64,000 nucleotides of DNA from Pseudomonas sp. Os17 (GTDB lineage: Bacteria > Pseudomonadota > Gammaproteobacteria > Pseudomonadales > Pseudomonadaceae): positions 6,326,001 to 6,390,000 of the forward strand of contig NZ_AP014627.1 in NCBI RefSeq assembly GCF_001547895.1. The letters are read 5' to 3'. Below are positions 32,504-41,984 of this stretch, piece by piece (position 1 is the stretch's first letter; every line of letters begins with the position of its first letter). Position numbers and translations under genes: made by a program. The notes under the pieces were generated by a model. That model was not told the DNA's origin and searched no databases. It worked only from the letters and a program-made list of their open reading frames with translations.

Positions 32504-33678
32504 GCATAATCCGCTTCGACAACGTAGACGTTATCTTCTCCAAGGACCCTCGGGAGGCGCTCAAGCTGCTGGACCAGGGCATGACCCGCAACGAGATCCT
32601 GAAAAAGACCGGGCAGATCGTCGGCGTGGAAAAAGCCAGCCTGGACATCCAGAAAGGCGAGATCTGCGTACTCATGGGCCTTTCCGGCTCCGGCAAGTCC
32701 AGCCTGCTGCGCTGCATCAACGGCCTCAACACCGTGAGCCGCGGCAAGCTGTTCGTCGAACACGAAGGCAAGCAGATCGACATTGCCTCCTGCACCCCCG
32801 CCGAGCTGAAGATGATGCGCACCAAGCGCATTGCCATGGTGTTCCAGAAGTTCGCCCTGATGCCCTGGCTGACGGTGCGCGAGAACATCAGTTTCGGCCT
32901 GGAGATGCAGGGCCGTCCCGAGAAGGAACGGCGCAAGCTGGTGGACGAGAAGCTCGAACTGGTGGGCCTGACCCAATGGCGCAACAAGAAGCCCGACGAA
33001 CTGTCCGGCGGCATGCAGCAGCGGGTCGGCCTGGCCCGCGCCCTGGCCATGGACGCCGACATCCTGCTGATGGACGAACCCTTCTCGGCCCTCGACCCGC
33101 TGATCCGCCAGGGCCTGCAGGACGAACTGCTGGAGCTGCAACGCAAGTTGAGCAAGACCATCGTCTTCGTCAGCCATGACCTGGACGAAGCCCTGAAACT
33201 GGGGAGCCGCATCGCCATCATGAAAGACGGGCGGATCATCCAGTACAGCAATCCGGAAGAGATCGTGCTCAATCCTGCGGACGACTATGTGCGCACCTTC
33301 GTCGCCCACACCAATCCGCTGAACGTGCTCTGCGGGCGCAGCCTGATGCGCAGCCTGGACAACTGCAAGCGGGTCAACGGCTCGGTGTGCCTGGACCCGG
33401 GTGGCGATTCCTGGCTCGACCTGGCGGAAGGCAACACCATCAAGGGCGCGCGGCGCAATGGCTCGCACTTGGACCTGCAGAACTGGGTTCCGGGGCAGTC
33501 CGTGGAAGAACTGGGCCGGCGTCCGACCCTGGTGGACTCCAACATCGGCATGCGCGACGCGCTGCAGATCCGCTACCAGACCGGCAACAAACTGGTGCTC
33601 CACGACAACCAGAAAGTGGTGGGCATCCTTGGCGACAGCGAGCTCTACCACGCGCTGCTCGGCAAGAACCTGGGTTAA
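32500..33678 (+). CDS. cbcV: CbcV, ATPase of the choline/betaine/carnitine transporter
   Basis: 392 residues, ProV-type. Walker A GLSGSGKSS, signature LSGGMQQRVGLARAL, Walker B ILLMDEPFSALDPLI and the switch His in VFVSHDLDEALKLG are all intact. The C-terminal ~110 residues form a CBS-like regulatory part (NIGMRDALQIRYQTGNKLVL). GGGGGTGACGC before the ATG and a 4-bp overlap with cbcW show coupling. It is cytoplasmic and drives import. An ideal terminator follows. Confidence 0.92.
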   Translation: MSIIRFDNVDVIFSKDPREALKLLDQGMTRNEILKKTGQIVGVEKASLDIQKGEICVLMGLSGSGKSSLLRCINGLNTVSRGKLFVEHEGKQIDIASCTPAELKMMRTKRIAMVFQKFALMPWLTVRENISFGLEMQGRPEKERRKLVDEKLELVGLTQWRNKKPDELSGGMQQRVGLARALAMDADILLMDEPFSALDPLIRQGLQDELLELQRKLSKTIVFVSHDLDEALKLGSRIAIMKDGRIIQYSNPEEIVLNPADDYVRTFVAHTNPLNVLCGRSLMRSLDNCKRVNGSVCLDPGGDSWLDLAEGNTIKGARRNGSHLDLQNWVPGQSVEELGRRPTLVDSNIGMRDALQIRYQTGNKLVLHDNQKVVGILGDSELYHALLGKNLG

Positions 33679-33690
33679 GCAGCAGACACA

Positions 33691-33724
33691 AAAACGCCGC
33701 GAGCAATCGCGGCGTTTTGCTTTA
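33691..33724. terminator. Rho-independent terminator after cbcV
   Basis: AAAACGCCGCGA-GCAA-TCGCGGCGTTTT followed by GCTTT. The 12-bp symmetric stem could work from both sides and ends the cbcXWV operon. Confidence 0.88.
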
Positions 33725-33741
33725 ACCACCAACCACCTTCT

Positions 33742-33823
33742 GTAGGAGCTGGCTTGCCAGCGAACAGGCCCTGAAGCCTTGCAGTGCCCTTGAGGGCGCC
33801 TTCGCCGGCAAGCCGGTTCCTAC
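33742..33823. repeat. REPIN between cbcV and betT
   Basis: GTAGGAGCTGGCTTGCCAGC at 33742 and TTCGCCGGCAAGCCGGTTCC at 33801 form an inverted pair between two convergent genes. Confidence 0.8.
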
Positions 33824-33865
33824 AGCAGGTGGAACCGCTCCGTCGGGAGCGGATCGCTACTTCAC

Positions 33866-35875
33866 TCAGCTATAGACACGGCCGAGGAGCTGCCGATGGC
33901 TTTCGAACTGATCGAGCACATCACGGGTGATCTGCTCCTGGGTGAAGCCCATCAAGTCGTATTCCTGGCTGCCGTTGTGCAGGTAGACCTCGGCGCGGTA
34001 GAAACGACTACGGACTTCGCTGTCCGCCCCTTCCGGCTGGGCCGATTCGCTCGGCGCCGCCAGGTAGCCGTCCAGGCTCACTTCATAGACGAAGGGATTG
34101 CCCTCCTCCATTTCCACCCGCAGGCCCAACAGGTTCTTGGACTTGCCCAGGTTGGTCTGCACCTCATGGCCGAGGTTGCGCAGTTGCGCGGCGGCTTCCT
34201 GCAGGGCCGGGCTGATGTGCTTGTCCATGTAGCGCTGGACCACCGACTGGGTCGGTTGCAGGTCCAGCTGGCTCAGGCGCTCGCTGAAACCGCGACGCCC
34301 GCGCTCGGCCAGTTGCGCTTGTTCCTGCTCGATCTGCACGTCCTGGCGCATGGCCTTGTGCAAGCCGAACATGAAGCAGATCAGCACCACCGAGAACGGC
34401 AGGCCGGCCAGCACCACCATGGTCTGCATGGCTTCGAAGTTGCCGGCAAACAACAGACCGATGGTCACCAGGGTGATCACCACCGACCAGAAGATCCGCA
34501 GCCAGTGCGGGGCGTCTTCGTCGACGTTGCCGCCCTTGCAGGACAGGTTGGCCATCATCACCGCGCCGGAGTCGGCAGGGGTCAGGAACAGCACGAAGCC
34601 GACGAAGATCGAGACACCGATGACAATCTTCGAGGCCGGGTAGTGTTCAAGCAGCTGGTAGATCGCCATGGACGGTTGTTCCAGGGCCGTCTTGCCCAGC
34701 TCTACCGCTCCCTGGTTCACCACCAGGTCCAGGGCCGAGTTACCGAAGATCGACAGCCAGGCCAGGGTGAAGCCCAGGGGAATCAGCAGTACGCCGGCCA
34801 CCAGTTCACGCACGGTGCGACCGCGGGAGATACGCGCAATGAACATGCCCACGAATGGGGCCCAGGAAATCCACCAGGCCCAGTAGAACAGGGTCCACAG
34901 GCCCAGCCAGCGGTCGGACTTGGCGTTGTCGCCTTCGTACACGTAGAGGTCGAAGGTCTTGAGCACCACGCCGTTGAGGTAGTCGCCGATGTTCTGCACG
35001 AAGCCGTTGAGCAGGTGCAGGGTCGGACCGAACAGCAGGACGAAGATCAACAGGCCGCTGAACAGCACGATGTTCAGGTTGGACAGGCGGCGAATGCCGT
35101 TTTCCACACCGGACACGGCGGCGATGGTGGCCACCGTGCTCATGACGATGATCACGATCAGCAGGTTGGTGTTGCTGTGCTCCATGCCGAACAGGTTTTC
35201 CAGGCCGGAAGACACCTGCATCGAGCCGATCCCCAGGTTGGTCACCAGGCCCAGCAGGGTCACGAACATGCCGAAACCGTCCACCGCGTGGCCGGCAGCG
35301 CCCTTGACCCAGCGCTCGCCCACCAGCGGGTACAACGCCGAACGCAGCGCCAACGGCTGGTTATGCCGGTAGGCGAAGTACGCCACCGCCAAACCCACCA
35401 GCGCATAGATCGCCCAGCCGTGCAGGCCCCAGTGCAGGAAGGTCAGTTGCAGCGCCTGGCGTGCCGCCAGGTTGCTGCCGGGTACGCCTTCGGGCGGGTT
35501 GAAGTAGTGGTCCAGGGGCTCGGAAGCACCGAAGTACAACAGCGAGATGCCGATGCCGGAGGAGAACAGCATCCCGGCCCAGGCGCCGTAGCTGAAGTCC
35601 GGGGTGTCTTGCTTGGTCCCCAGCTTGAGCTTGCCGTAGGAGGAGAACGCCAGGCCCACCACGAACACCAGGTAGGCGGCGATCACCACCATGTAGTACC
35701 AGCCGAAGCTGCGGGACAACCAGGCCTGGGCAATGCCCAGCAATCTGCCGGCCTCTTGCGGGGCGATGATCAGAATGGCGGTCAACAACAGGATCAGCGC
35801 GGTGGAGGTGTAGAACACCCAACCGTTGACCCGCACCTTCTCCGGTGGGGTCTTTATAAGAGAGGCAGAACTCAT
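33866..35875 (-). CDS. betT: BCCT-family choline transporter BetT
   Basis: 669 residues, with twelve membrane segments in the first ~500. BCCT signatures are visible: FSYGAWAGMLFSSGIGISLLYFGASEP and the tryptophan-rich segment WTLFYWAWWISWAPFVGMFIARISRGRT. A C-terminal cytoplasmic tail of about 170 residues is the osmosensing-type domain. The start at ATG 35875 is the BCCT start with GAG before it; an upstream ATG at 35926 is rejected. It is divergent from betI, so it is likely under BetI control. Imports choline with protons. Confidence 0.9.
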   Translation of the reverse strand: MSSASLIKTPPEKVRVNGWVFYTSTALILLLTAILIIAPQEAGRLLGIAQAWLSRSFGWYYMVVIAAYLVFVVGLAFSSYGKLKLGTKQDTPDFSYGAWAGMLFSSGIGISLLYFGASEPLDHYFNPPEGVPGSNLAARQALQLTFLHWGLHGWAIYALVGLAVAYFAYRHNQPLALRSALYPLVGERWVKGAAGHAVDGFGMFVTLLGLVTNLGIGSMQVSSGLENLFGMEHSNTNLLIVIIVMSTVATIAAVSGVENGIRRLSNLNIVLFSGLLIFVLLFGPTLHLLNGFVQNIGDYLNGVVLKTFDLYVYEGDNAKSDRWLGLWTLFYWAWWISWAPFVGMFIARISRGRTVRELVAGVLLIPLGFTLAWLSIFGNSALDLVVNQGAVELGKTALEQPSMAIYQLLEHYPASKIVIGVSIFVGFVLFLTPADSGAVMMANLSCKGGNVDEDAPHWLRIFWSVVITLVTIGLLFAGNFEAMQTMVVLAGLPFSVVLICFMFGLHKAMRQDVQIEQEQAQLAERGRRGFSERLSQLDLQPTQSVVQRYMDKHISPALQEAAAQLRNLGHEVQTNLGKSKNLLGLRVEMEEGNPFVYEVSLDGYLAAPSESAQPEGADSEVRSRFYRAEVYLHNGSQEYDLMGFTQEQITRDVLDQFESHRQLLGRVYS

Positions 35876-36214
35876 TGCACAGATGCTCCAGGCAGTGCGA
35901 GAGAAGGACACAAGGCAACACCGCACCCGACCAATCGGTTAGTTGGCAGCCGATCATCGGGTGATATAAAGACACCCCGAAAAAGCCCGAAACCGCAAAA
36001 GCCGCGTTGTGCACCCGCATCCAAGGTCAGTGACGAACCTGCAGCTCGTCGCCTGTTCCCCGGAGCGTCCTGCCCCTTCAACACGTCCTTACTCTTGCCG
36101 GTCCACGCCATGCCACGTGTAAGTTTTGGGCTATTTCGGAGGTCGTTTTCCCGCCGTCCGCGAGTAGGAAAACCTCCCCAGGCAGCGACGATTTGTCGCA
36201 GATCTTATTCTTTG
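35876..36214. other. Divergent betT-betI promoter region
   Basis: No gene is seen in the 429 bp between betT and betI. The part nearest betI is AT-rich, as expected for promoters, and includes the BetI palindrome listed separately. A TATAAAGA-like segment at 35965-35972 could serve betT. Confidence 0.45.
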
Positions 36215-36234
36215 TTGATTGAACGTTCAATCAA
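36215..36234. promoter_or_regulatory. BetI operator, perfect 20-bp palindrome
   Basis: TTGATTGAACGTTCAATCAA is fully self-complementary, 70 bp upstream of betI. It matches the TetR-type BetI box known in pseudomonads. It can repress betIBA and possibly the divergent betT until choline binds BetI. Confidence 0.88.
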
Positions 36235-36304
36235 AACAAAATAGACTGGCCCACAAGTCGACCGGCGTCATACGCCCGCCGACAGGCCTAAGGAGAGGTA
36301 TCAG

Positions 36305-36925
36305 ATGCCCAAGGTCGGTATGCAACCCATACGCCGCCAGCAATTGATCGAAGCCACGCTGCAAGCGGTCGATCAGGTCGGAATGGGGGACGCCAGCATT
36401 GCGCTGATCGCCCGTTTGGCCGGTGTTTCAAACGGCATCATCAGTCACTACTTTCGGGACAAGAACGGCCTGATCGCAGCGACGATGGGTTACATCATGA
36501 GCATGCTCAACGAAGGCGTCCGAGCACGCCGCCAGGCCCTGACGGACGACAGCCCGCGCGCTCACCTGAAAGTGATCATCGAGGGCAACTTCGATGCCAG
36601 CCAGGTGAACGGCCCGGCAATGAAAACCTGGTTGGCCTTCTGGGCCTCCAGCATGCACCAGCCCGATTTGCACAGGTTGCAGCGGATCAACGACCACCGC
36701 TTGTATTCCAACCTGTGTTGCCAGTTCCGCCGTGCCCTGCCGCTCTACCATGCGCGCAAGGCAGCTCGCGGCCTGGCGGCTTTGATCGACGGTTTGTGGT
36801 TGCGTGGTGCCTTGTCGGGTGATGCATTCGATACCGACCAGGCGATACGGATCGCTTACGAATACATGGATCTACAACTGGCTAAGCAGGAGCGCCAGAG
36901 CACAAAAGACACGCTCGGCCCCTGA
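36305..36925 (+). CDS. betI: BetI, TetR-type choline-responsive repressor
   Basis: 206 residues. The N-terminal TetR helix-turn-helix reads [27 protein letters not shown] at residues 29-55, and the rest is the ligand-binding helical domain ([24 protein letters not shown]). AAGGAGAGGTATCAG precedes the ATG. It is about nine residues longer at the C-terminus than many BetI proteins. It is the first gene of betIBA and sits right after its own operator, so autoregulation is expected. Confidence 0.92.
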   Translation: MPKVGMQPIRRQQLIEATLQAVDQVGMGDASIALIARLAGVSNGIISHYFRDKNGLIAATMGYIMSMLNEGVRARRQALTDDSPRAHLKVIIEGNFDASQVNGPAMKTWLAFWASSMHQPDLHRLQRINDHRLYSNLCCQFRRALPLYHARKAARGLAALIDGLWLRGALSGDAFDTDQAIRIAYEYMDLQLAKQERQSTKDTLGP

Positions 36926-37006
36926 CCCGCCACTGATCAACGTGTCCTGAACTTCGGGATACGCCCGGTGGTCAAGCCCACTACTTAATGCACTTGCGAG
37001 GACACT

Positions 37007-38479
37007 ATGGCCCGTTTCGGACTGCAAAAACTCTACATCGACGGCGGCTACACCGATGCCGGCAGCGACGCTACCTTCGATGCCATCAACCCGGCCAACG
37101 GTGAAGTTCTCGCACAAGTGCAACGTGCGACCTTTGACGACGTGGAACGCGCCGTGGTCAGCGCCGAAAAAGGCCAGAAGATCTGGGCCGCCATGACCGC
37201 CATGGAGCGTTCGCGCATCCTGCGTCGTGCCGTGGAAATCCTCCGCGAGCGCAACGACGAACTGGCCGCTCTGGAAACCCTGGACACCGGTAAAGCCTTC
37301 TCCGAAACCAAGTACGTGGACATCGTCACCGGCGCCGACGTGCTGGAATACTACGCAGGCCTAGTACCGGCCATCGAAGGCGAGCAGATCCCGCTGCGCA
37401 CCACATCCTTCGTCTACACCCGTCGCGAGCCGCTGGGCGTGGTCGCCGGCATCGGCGCCTGGAACTACCCGATCCAGATCGCCCTGTGGAAATCCGCGCC
37501 AGCCCTGGCCGCCGGCAACGCAATGATCTTCAAGCCCAGCGAAGTCACCTCGCTGACCACCCTGAAACTGGCCGAGATCTACACCGAAGCCGGCGTACCG
37601 GCGGGCGTGTTCAACGTCCTGACCGGCAGCGGCCGTGAAGTCGGCACCTGGCTGACCGAGCACCCGCGCATCGAGAAAGTCTCCTTCACCGGCGGCACCG
37701 ACACCGGCAAGAAGGTCATGGCCAGCGCTTCCAGCTCGTCGCTCAAAGACGTGACCATGGAACTGGGCGGCAAGTCGCCGCTGATCATCTTCGACGACGC
37801 CGACCTGGATCGCGCCGCCGACACCGCCATGATGGCCAACTTCTACAGCTCCGGTCAGGTCTGCACCAACGGCACTCGCGTGTTCGTACCGAGCCACCTG
37901 AAAGCCGCTTTCGAAGCCAAGATCGCCGAGCGTGTTGCGCGCATCCGCATCGGCAACCCGGAAGACGAAAACACCAACTTCGGTCCGTTGGTCAGCTTCC
38001 AGCACATGGAAAGCGTGCTGGGCTACATCGCCAAGGGCAAGGAAGAAGGTGCCCGCGTACTGTGCGGCGGCGAGCGCCTGACCGACGGCGAATTCGCCAA
38101 GGGTGCCTTCGTGGCACCAACCGTGTTCACCGACTGCACCGACGACATGACCATCGTCCGTGAAGAAATCTTCGGCCCGGTGATGGCGATCCTGACCTAC
38201 GAAACCGAGGAAGAAGTGATCCGCCGTGCCAACGACACCGACTTCGGCCTGGCCGCCGGTATCGTCACCAAGGATCTGAACCGCGCCCACCGCGTGATTC
38301 ATCAGCTCGAAGCCGGTATCTGCTGGATCAACGCCTGGGGCGAATCCGACGCCAAGATGCCGGTTGGCGGCTACAAGCAGTCGGGTGTTGGCCGTGAGAA
38401 CGGCATCAGCTCGCTGAACAACTTCACCCGCATCAAGTCGGTACAGGTCGAGCTGGGCGACTACGCCTCGGTGTTCTAA
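37007..38479 (+). CDS. betB: Betaine aldehyde dehydrogenase
   Basis: 490 residues, the standard length. NAD-dependent aldehyde dehydrogenase motifs: the Asn of [19 protein letters not shown], catalytic Glu in MELGGKSPL and catalytic Cys in [23 protein letters not shown] precedes ATG 37007. It oxidises betaine aldehyde to glycine betaine in the cytoplasm. It lies 81 bp after betI and 144 bp before betA. Confidence 0.95.
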   Translation: MARFGLQKLYIDGGYTDAGSDATFDAINPANGEVLAQVQRATFDDVERAVVSAEKGQKIWAAMTAMERSRILRRAVEILRERNDELAALETLDTGKAFSETKYVDIVTGADVLEYYAGLVPAIEGEQIPLRTTSFVYTRREPLGVVAGIGAWNYPIQIALWKSAPALAAGNAMIFKPSEVTSLTTLKLAEIYTEAGVPAGVFNVLTGSGREVGTWLTEHPRIEKVSFTGGTDTGKKVMASASSSSLKDVTMELGGKSPLIIFDDADLDRAADTAMMANFYSSGQVCTNGTRVFVPSHLKAAFEAKIAERVARIRIGNPEDENTNFGPLVSFQHMESVLGYIAKGKEEGARVLCGGERLTDGEFAKGAFVAPTVFTDCTDDMTIVREEIFGPVMAILTYETEEEVIRRANDTDFGLAAGIVTKDLNRAHRVIHQLEAGICWINAWGESDAKMPVGGYKQSGVGRENGISSLNNFTRIKSVQVELGDYASVF

Positions 38480-38494
38480 GCAGCCGCTAGCAGC

Positions 38495-38610
38495 CAGCTA
38501 CAAGCGGCAAGCCAGGGCAACAGCCTGGCTTGCCGCCTGCTCCTCATTCAATGCCAAGCCCGCTTCGCTGCCTTTAACTTGCAGCTTGAAGCTTGAGGCT
38601 TGCAGCTCTC
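38495..38610. repeat. CAAGC/GCTTG repeats between betB and betA
   Basis: AGCTACAAGCGGCAAGCC, GGCTTGCCGCCTGC and GCAGCTTGAAGCTTGAGGCTTGC form inverted parts of the third repeat family, also seen at 9552-9761, 43325-43370 and 50010-50090. They lie within an operon without splitting it. Confidence 0.7.
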
Positions 38611-38623
38611 CACGGAGGCTCCA

Positions 38624-40327
38624 ATGGCCCAAGAATTCGATTACATCATCATCGGTGCCGGCTCGGCCGGTAACACCCTGGCGACCCGTCTGACTGAAGA
38701 CGAGGGCGTCACCGTCCTGCTGCTGGAAGCCGGCGGCCCGGACTACCGTTTCGACTTCCGGACCCAGATGCCGGCGGCCCTGGCCTTCCCTCTGCAAGGC
38801 CGGCGCTACAACTGGGCCTACGAGACCGACCCGGAGCCACACATGGACGGTCGGCGCATGGAGTGCGGTCGCGGCAAGGGCCTGGGCGGCTCGTCGCTGA
38901 TCAACGGCATGTGCTACATCCGCGGCAACGCCATGGACTATGACGGTTGGGCCAAACTGCCAGGCCTGGAAGACTGGACCTACCTGGACTGCCTGCCGTA
39001 CTTCCGCAAGGCGGAAACCCGTGACATCGGCCCCAACGACTACCACGGTGGCGAAGGCCCGGTCAGCGTGACCACGCCCAAGGCCGGCAACAACCCGCTG
39101 TTCCACGCCATGGTCGAAGCCGGCGTGCAGGCCGGGTACCCGCGTACCGAAGACCTGAACGGCTACCAGCAGGAAGGCTTCGGCCCGATGGACCGTACCG
39201 TGACCCCCAAAGGCCGTCGCTCCAGCACTGCCCGTGGCTACCTGGACATCGCCAAGAAGCGTTCGACCCTGACCATCGTCACCCACGCCCTGACCGACAA
39301 GATCCTCTTCGAGGGCAAGCGCGCCGTGGGCGTGAGCTACCTGCAAGGCAGCACCGAAGAGCGCGTGGAAGCCCGCGCCCGCAAGGAAGTGATCGTCAGC
39401 TCCGGCGCCATCGCCTCGCCGCAACTGCTGCAACGCTCCGGCGTCGGCCCGCGGGCCCTGCTGGAAAGCCTGGACATCCCGGTGGTTCACGACCTGCCGG
39501 GCGTCGGCGAGAACCTGCAGGACCACCTGGAGCTGTACCTGCAGTACGCCTGCACCCAGCCCGTTTCGCTGTACCCATCGCTGCTGTGGTGGAACCAGCC
39601 GGCCATCGGTGCCGAGTGGCTATTCAACGGCACCGGTATCGGCGCCAGCAACCAGTTCGAAGCCGGCGGTTTCATCCGCACCCGTCCGGAGTTCGCCTGG
39701 CCGAACATCCAGTACCACTTCCTGCCGGTGGCGATTAACTACAACGGCAGCAACGGCGTGAAAGAGCACGGTTTCCAGGCGCACATGGGCTCCATGCGCT
39801 CGCCGAGCCGTGGTCGCGTGCAGCTCAAGTCCAAGGACCCGCGCCAGCACCCGAGCATCCTCTTCAACTACATGGCCACCGAGCAGGACTGGCAGGAATT
39901 CCGCGACGGCATCCGCCTGACCCGGGAAATCATGCAGCAGCCGGCCCTGGATGCCTTCCGCGGTCGCGAGATCAGCCCGGGTATCGAAGTGCAAACCGAT
40001 GAGCAGCTGGACAAGTTCATCCGCGAGCACGCCGAGACCGCGTTCCACCCGTCCTGCTCGTGCAAGATGGGCACCGACGACATGGCGGTAGTCGACGGCC
40101 AGGGTCGCGTGCACGGCATGCAGGGCCTGCGCGTGGTGGATGCCTCGATCATGCCGATCATCACCACCGGCAACCTCAACGCGCCGACCATCATGATGGC
40201 CGAGAAAATCGCCGACAAGATCCGTGGCCGTCAGCCGCTGCCCCGCAGCAAGGCCGACTACTACGTAGCCGGCGACGCTCCGGTACGTGGCAAGCCGCTG
40301 CGCGACGTCACTGCGACCGCCCAGTAA
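38624..40327 (+). CDS. betA: Choline dehydrogenase
   Basis: 567 residues, GMC oxidoreductase. FAD fold [17 protein letters not shown] at residue 7 onward, GMC signature [20 protein letters not shown], second GMC motif [15 protein letters not shown], and the catalytic His region [10 protein letters not shown] near residue 475. CGGAGGCTCCA precedes ATG 38624. It oxidises choline to betaine aldehyde at the inner membrane. Last gene of betIBA, followed by a GC hairpin. Confidence 0.95.
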   Translation: MAQEFDYIIIGAGSAGNTLATRLTEDEGVTVLLLEAGGPDYRFDFRTQMPAALAFPLQGRRYNWAYETDPEPHMDGRRMECGRGKGLGGSSLINGMCYIRGNAMDYDGWAKLPGLEDWTYLDCLPYFRKAETRDIGPNDYHGGEGPVSVTTPKAGNNPLFHAMVEAGVQAGYPRTEDLNGYQQEGFGPMDRTVTPKGRRSSTARGYLDIAKKRSTLTIVTHALTDKILFEGKRAVGVSYLQGSTEERVEARARKEVIVSSGAIASPQLLQRSGVGPRALLESLDIPVVHDLPGVGENLQDHLELYLQYACTQPVSLYPSLLWWNQPAIGAEWLFNGTGIGASNQFEAGGFIRTRPEFAWPNIQYHFLPVAINYNGSNGVKEHGFQAHMGSMRSPSRGRVQLKSKDPRQHPSILFNYMATEQDWQEFRDGIRLTREIMQQPALDAFRGREISPGIEVQTDEQLDKFIREHAETAFHPSCSCKMGTDDMAVVDGQGRVHGMQGLRVVDASIMPIITTGNLNAPTIMMAEKIADKIRGRQPLPRSKADYYVAGDAPVRGKPLRDVTATAQ

Positions 40328-40334
40328 GCGACAC

Positions 40335-40361
40335 GGGCGCCGACCGCAAGGGTCGGCGCCC
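40335..40361 (+). terminator. GC-rich hairpin after betA
   Basis: GGGCGCCGACC-GCAAG-GGTCGGCGCCC, an 11-bp stem 7 bp after the betA stop. It lacks a real U-tract (CTGCTTC follows), so termination may be partial. Confidence 0.6.
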
Positions 40362-40399
40362 TGCTTCACTTCCCCGCCTCCCCCCAGAACTACATCCTT

Positions 40400-40501
40400 G
40401 ATCGCAGCCTCCGGCAGCGGCTACAGTTCTGCAACTTGCACATCCCCTTCGCCCCTGAGCCCATCAGCCTCTACACCTGTAGAAGCCAGCTTGCTGGCGA
40501 A
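40400..40501. repeat. Two REP-type elements before the TldD-like gene
   Basis: GATCGCAGCCTCCGGCAGCG (40400-40426, family of 12404-12508) and GTAGAAGCCAGCTTGCTGGC (40479-40501, GTAGGAGC family) lie in the 214-bp gap after betA. No small gene was seen there. Confidence 0.65.
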
Positions 40502-40541
40502 ACGCGCCAGCCCGCTCGCGCGCCTCACAAGGAGGTCCCCC

Positions 40542-41984
40542 ATGTTCGACTTTCACCCCCAGCTCAAGCAGCGCTTCGCTGCCTTGCGCACGGGCGCAGA
40601 ATTCTTTTCCCTGCGCTATGTGCGCGAGTCGAACCAGTACCTGTCGGTACGCAAGAACATCGCCGAACCACCGAGCCTGGGCCGTGACGAAGGGGCGATG
40701 CTGACCGTGCGGGTACGTGGCGTGGAAGCCTACGCCGCCACCAACGACCTGTCGCAACGTGGCCTGCAGGCAGCCCTCGAGCGGGCCGAGCAACAGGCCC
40801 GGGTGATTGCCGCCCACGCCCTGCTGGACCTGCGCGAGCAGCCGGTGTCCAGCCACCGCGGGGACTACCTTTCGCCGAACCTGGAGCAAGCATTTCCGTC
40901 CCTCAGCGACTGCTACCAGTTGCTGGGCGACGAGTCGGCCTCGGTGCCCAAGGATGAACGCCTGGTGAACTGGCAAGTGGGCATCGGCGTGACCCAGGTC
41001 GAGCAGATCTACCTCAACAGCGCCGGCGCCGAGCTGCGCCAGGCCCAGCGCTTCGTCTACCCGGGCCTGGACGTGACCGCCTACGACGGCAGCGACAGCC
41101 AGACCCGCAGCCTGGGCCGGGAAAACTTCGGCCAGCAGGGCGCCGGCGATGTGATCAGCCGCTGCGGCCTGCTGGGGGCCGCGCCCCGAGTGGCCGACCA
41201 GGCCCTGCAACTGCTACTGGCGCCGAACACCCCGCAAGGCCAGCGCGACCTGCTGCTGATGCCGGATCAGATGATGCTGCAGATCCACGAATCCATCGGT
41301 CACCCCCTGGAGCTGGACCGCATTCTGGGCGACGAACGCAACTACGCCGGCACCAGCTTCGTCAAACAGGAAGACTTCGGCCGCCTGCAATACGGCTCCT
41401 CCCTGCTCAACGTGACCTTCGACCCACAGATCCCCGAGGAACTGGCCAGCTACAGCCATGACGACGACGGCAGCGCCGCCAGCAAACAGTTCCTGATCCG
41501 CGAAGGCCTGCTGGTGCGGCCGCTGGGCAGCGCCCTGTCGCAATACCGCAGCGGCCTCGACGGGGTTGCCAACAGCCGCGCCAGCAGCTGGAACCGCGCC
41601 CCCATCGACCGCATGGCCAACCTCAACGTCGAGCCCGGCGACCAGCCCCTGGACCGCCTGATCGGCCAGATCGAGCACGGCATCCTGATGTCCACCAACC
41701 GTTCCTGGTCCATCGACGATGCGCGCAACAAGTTCCAGTTCGGCTGCGAATGGGGCCAGCTGATCGAGAACGGCGAGCTCAAGGGCGTGGTCAAGAACCC
41801 CAACTACCGGGGCATTTCCGCGCAGTTCTGGCGCAACCTCTGCGCGGTGGGCGATCGCAGCACCTTCCAGGTCCTGGGCACGCCCAACTGCGGCAAGGGC
41901 GAACCCAACCAGGTGATCCGCGTGGGCCATGCTTCGCCGGCCTGCGTGTTCAGCAAGATTGACGTATTTGGAGGAGATGCCTGA
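40542..41984 (+). CDS. TldD-family (divergent) metalloprotease subunit
   Basis: 480 residues. The zinc motif HESIGH (His249, Glu250, His254) fits HExxxH of TldD. The N-terminal domain covers residues 1-190, and a C-terminal glycine-poor beta part ends with CVFSKIDVFGG. Between the motif and the end it differs strongly from housekeeping TldD. AAGGAGGTCCCCC is an ideal ribosome site. It overlaps its partner gene by one base. TldD/TldE pairs trim or open peptides (microcin B17, CcdA, some RiPPs); the target of this pair is unknown. Confidence 0.82.
   Translation: MFDFHPQLKQRFAALRTGAEFFSLRYVRESNQYLSVRKNIAEPPSLGRDEGAMLTVRVRGVEAYAATNDLSQRGLQAALERAEQQARVIAAHALLDLREQPVSSHRGDYLSPNLEQAFPSLSDCYQLLGDESASVPKDERLVNWQVGIGVTQVEQIYLNSAGAELRQAQRFVYPGLDVTAYDGSDSQTRSLGRENFGQQGAGDVISRCGLLGAAPRVADQALQLLLAPNTPQGQRDLLLMPDQMMLQIHESIGHPLELDRILGDERNYAGTSFVKQEDFGRLQYGSSLLNVTFDPQIPEELASYSHDDDGSAASKQFLIREGLLVRPLGSALSQYRSGLDGVANSRASSWNRAPIDRMANLNVEPGDQPLDRLIGQIEHGILMSTNRSWSIDDARNKFQFGCEWGQLIENGELKGVVKNPNYRGISAQFWRNLCAVGDRSTFQVLGTPNCGKGEPNQVIRVGHASPACVFSKIDVFGGDA

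Noticed and set aside
33896..36244. Plus-strand open frame of 782 codons opposite betT
   Set aside because: Antisense shadow. The reverse strand encodes BCCT motifs and membrane segments; this frame reads as low-complexity His/Gln/Glu and runs through the betT-betI promoter.
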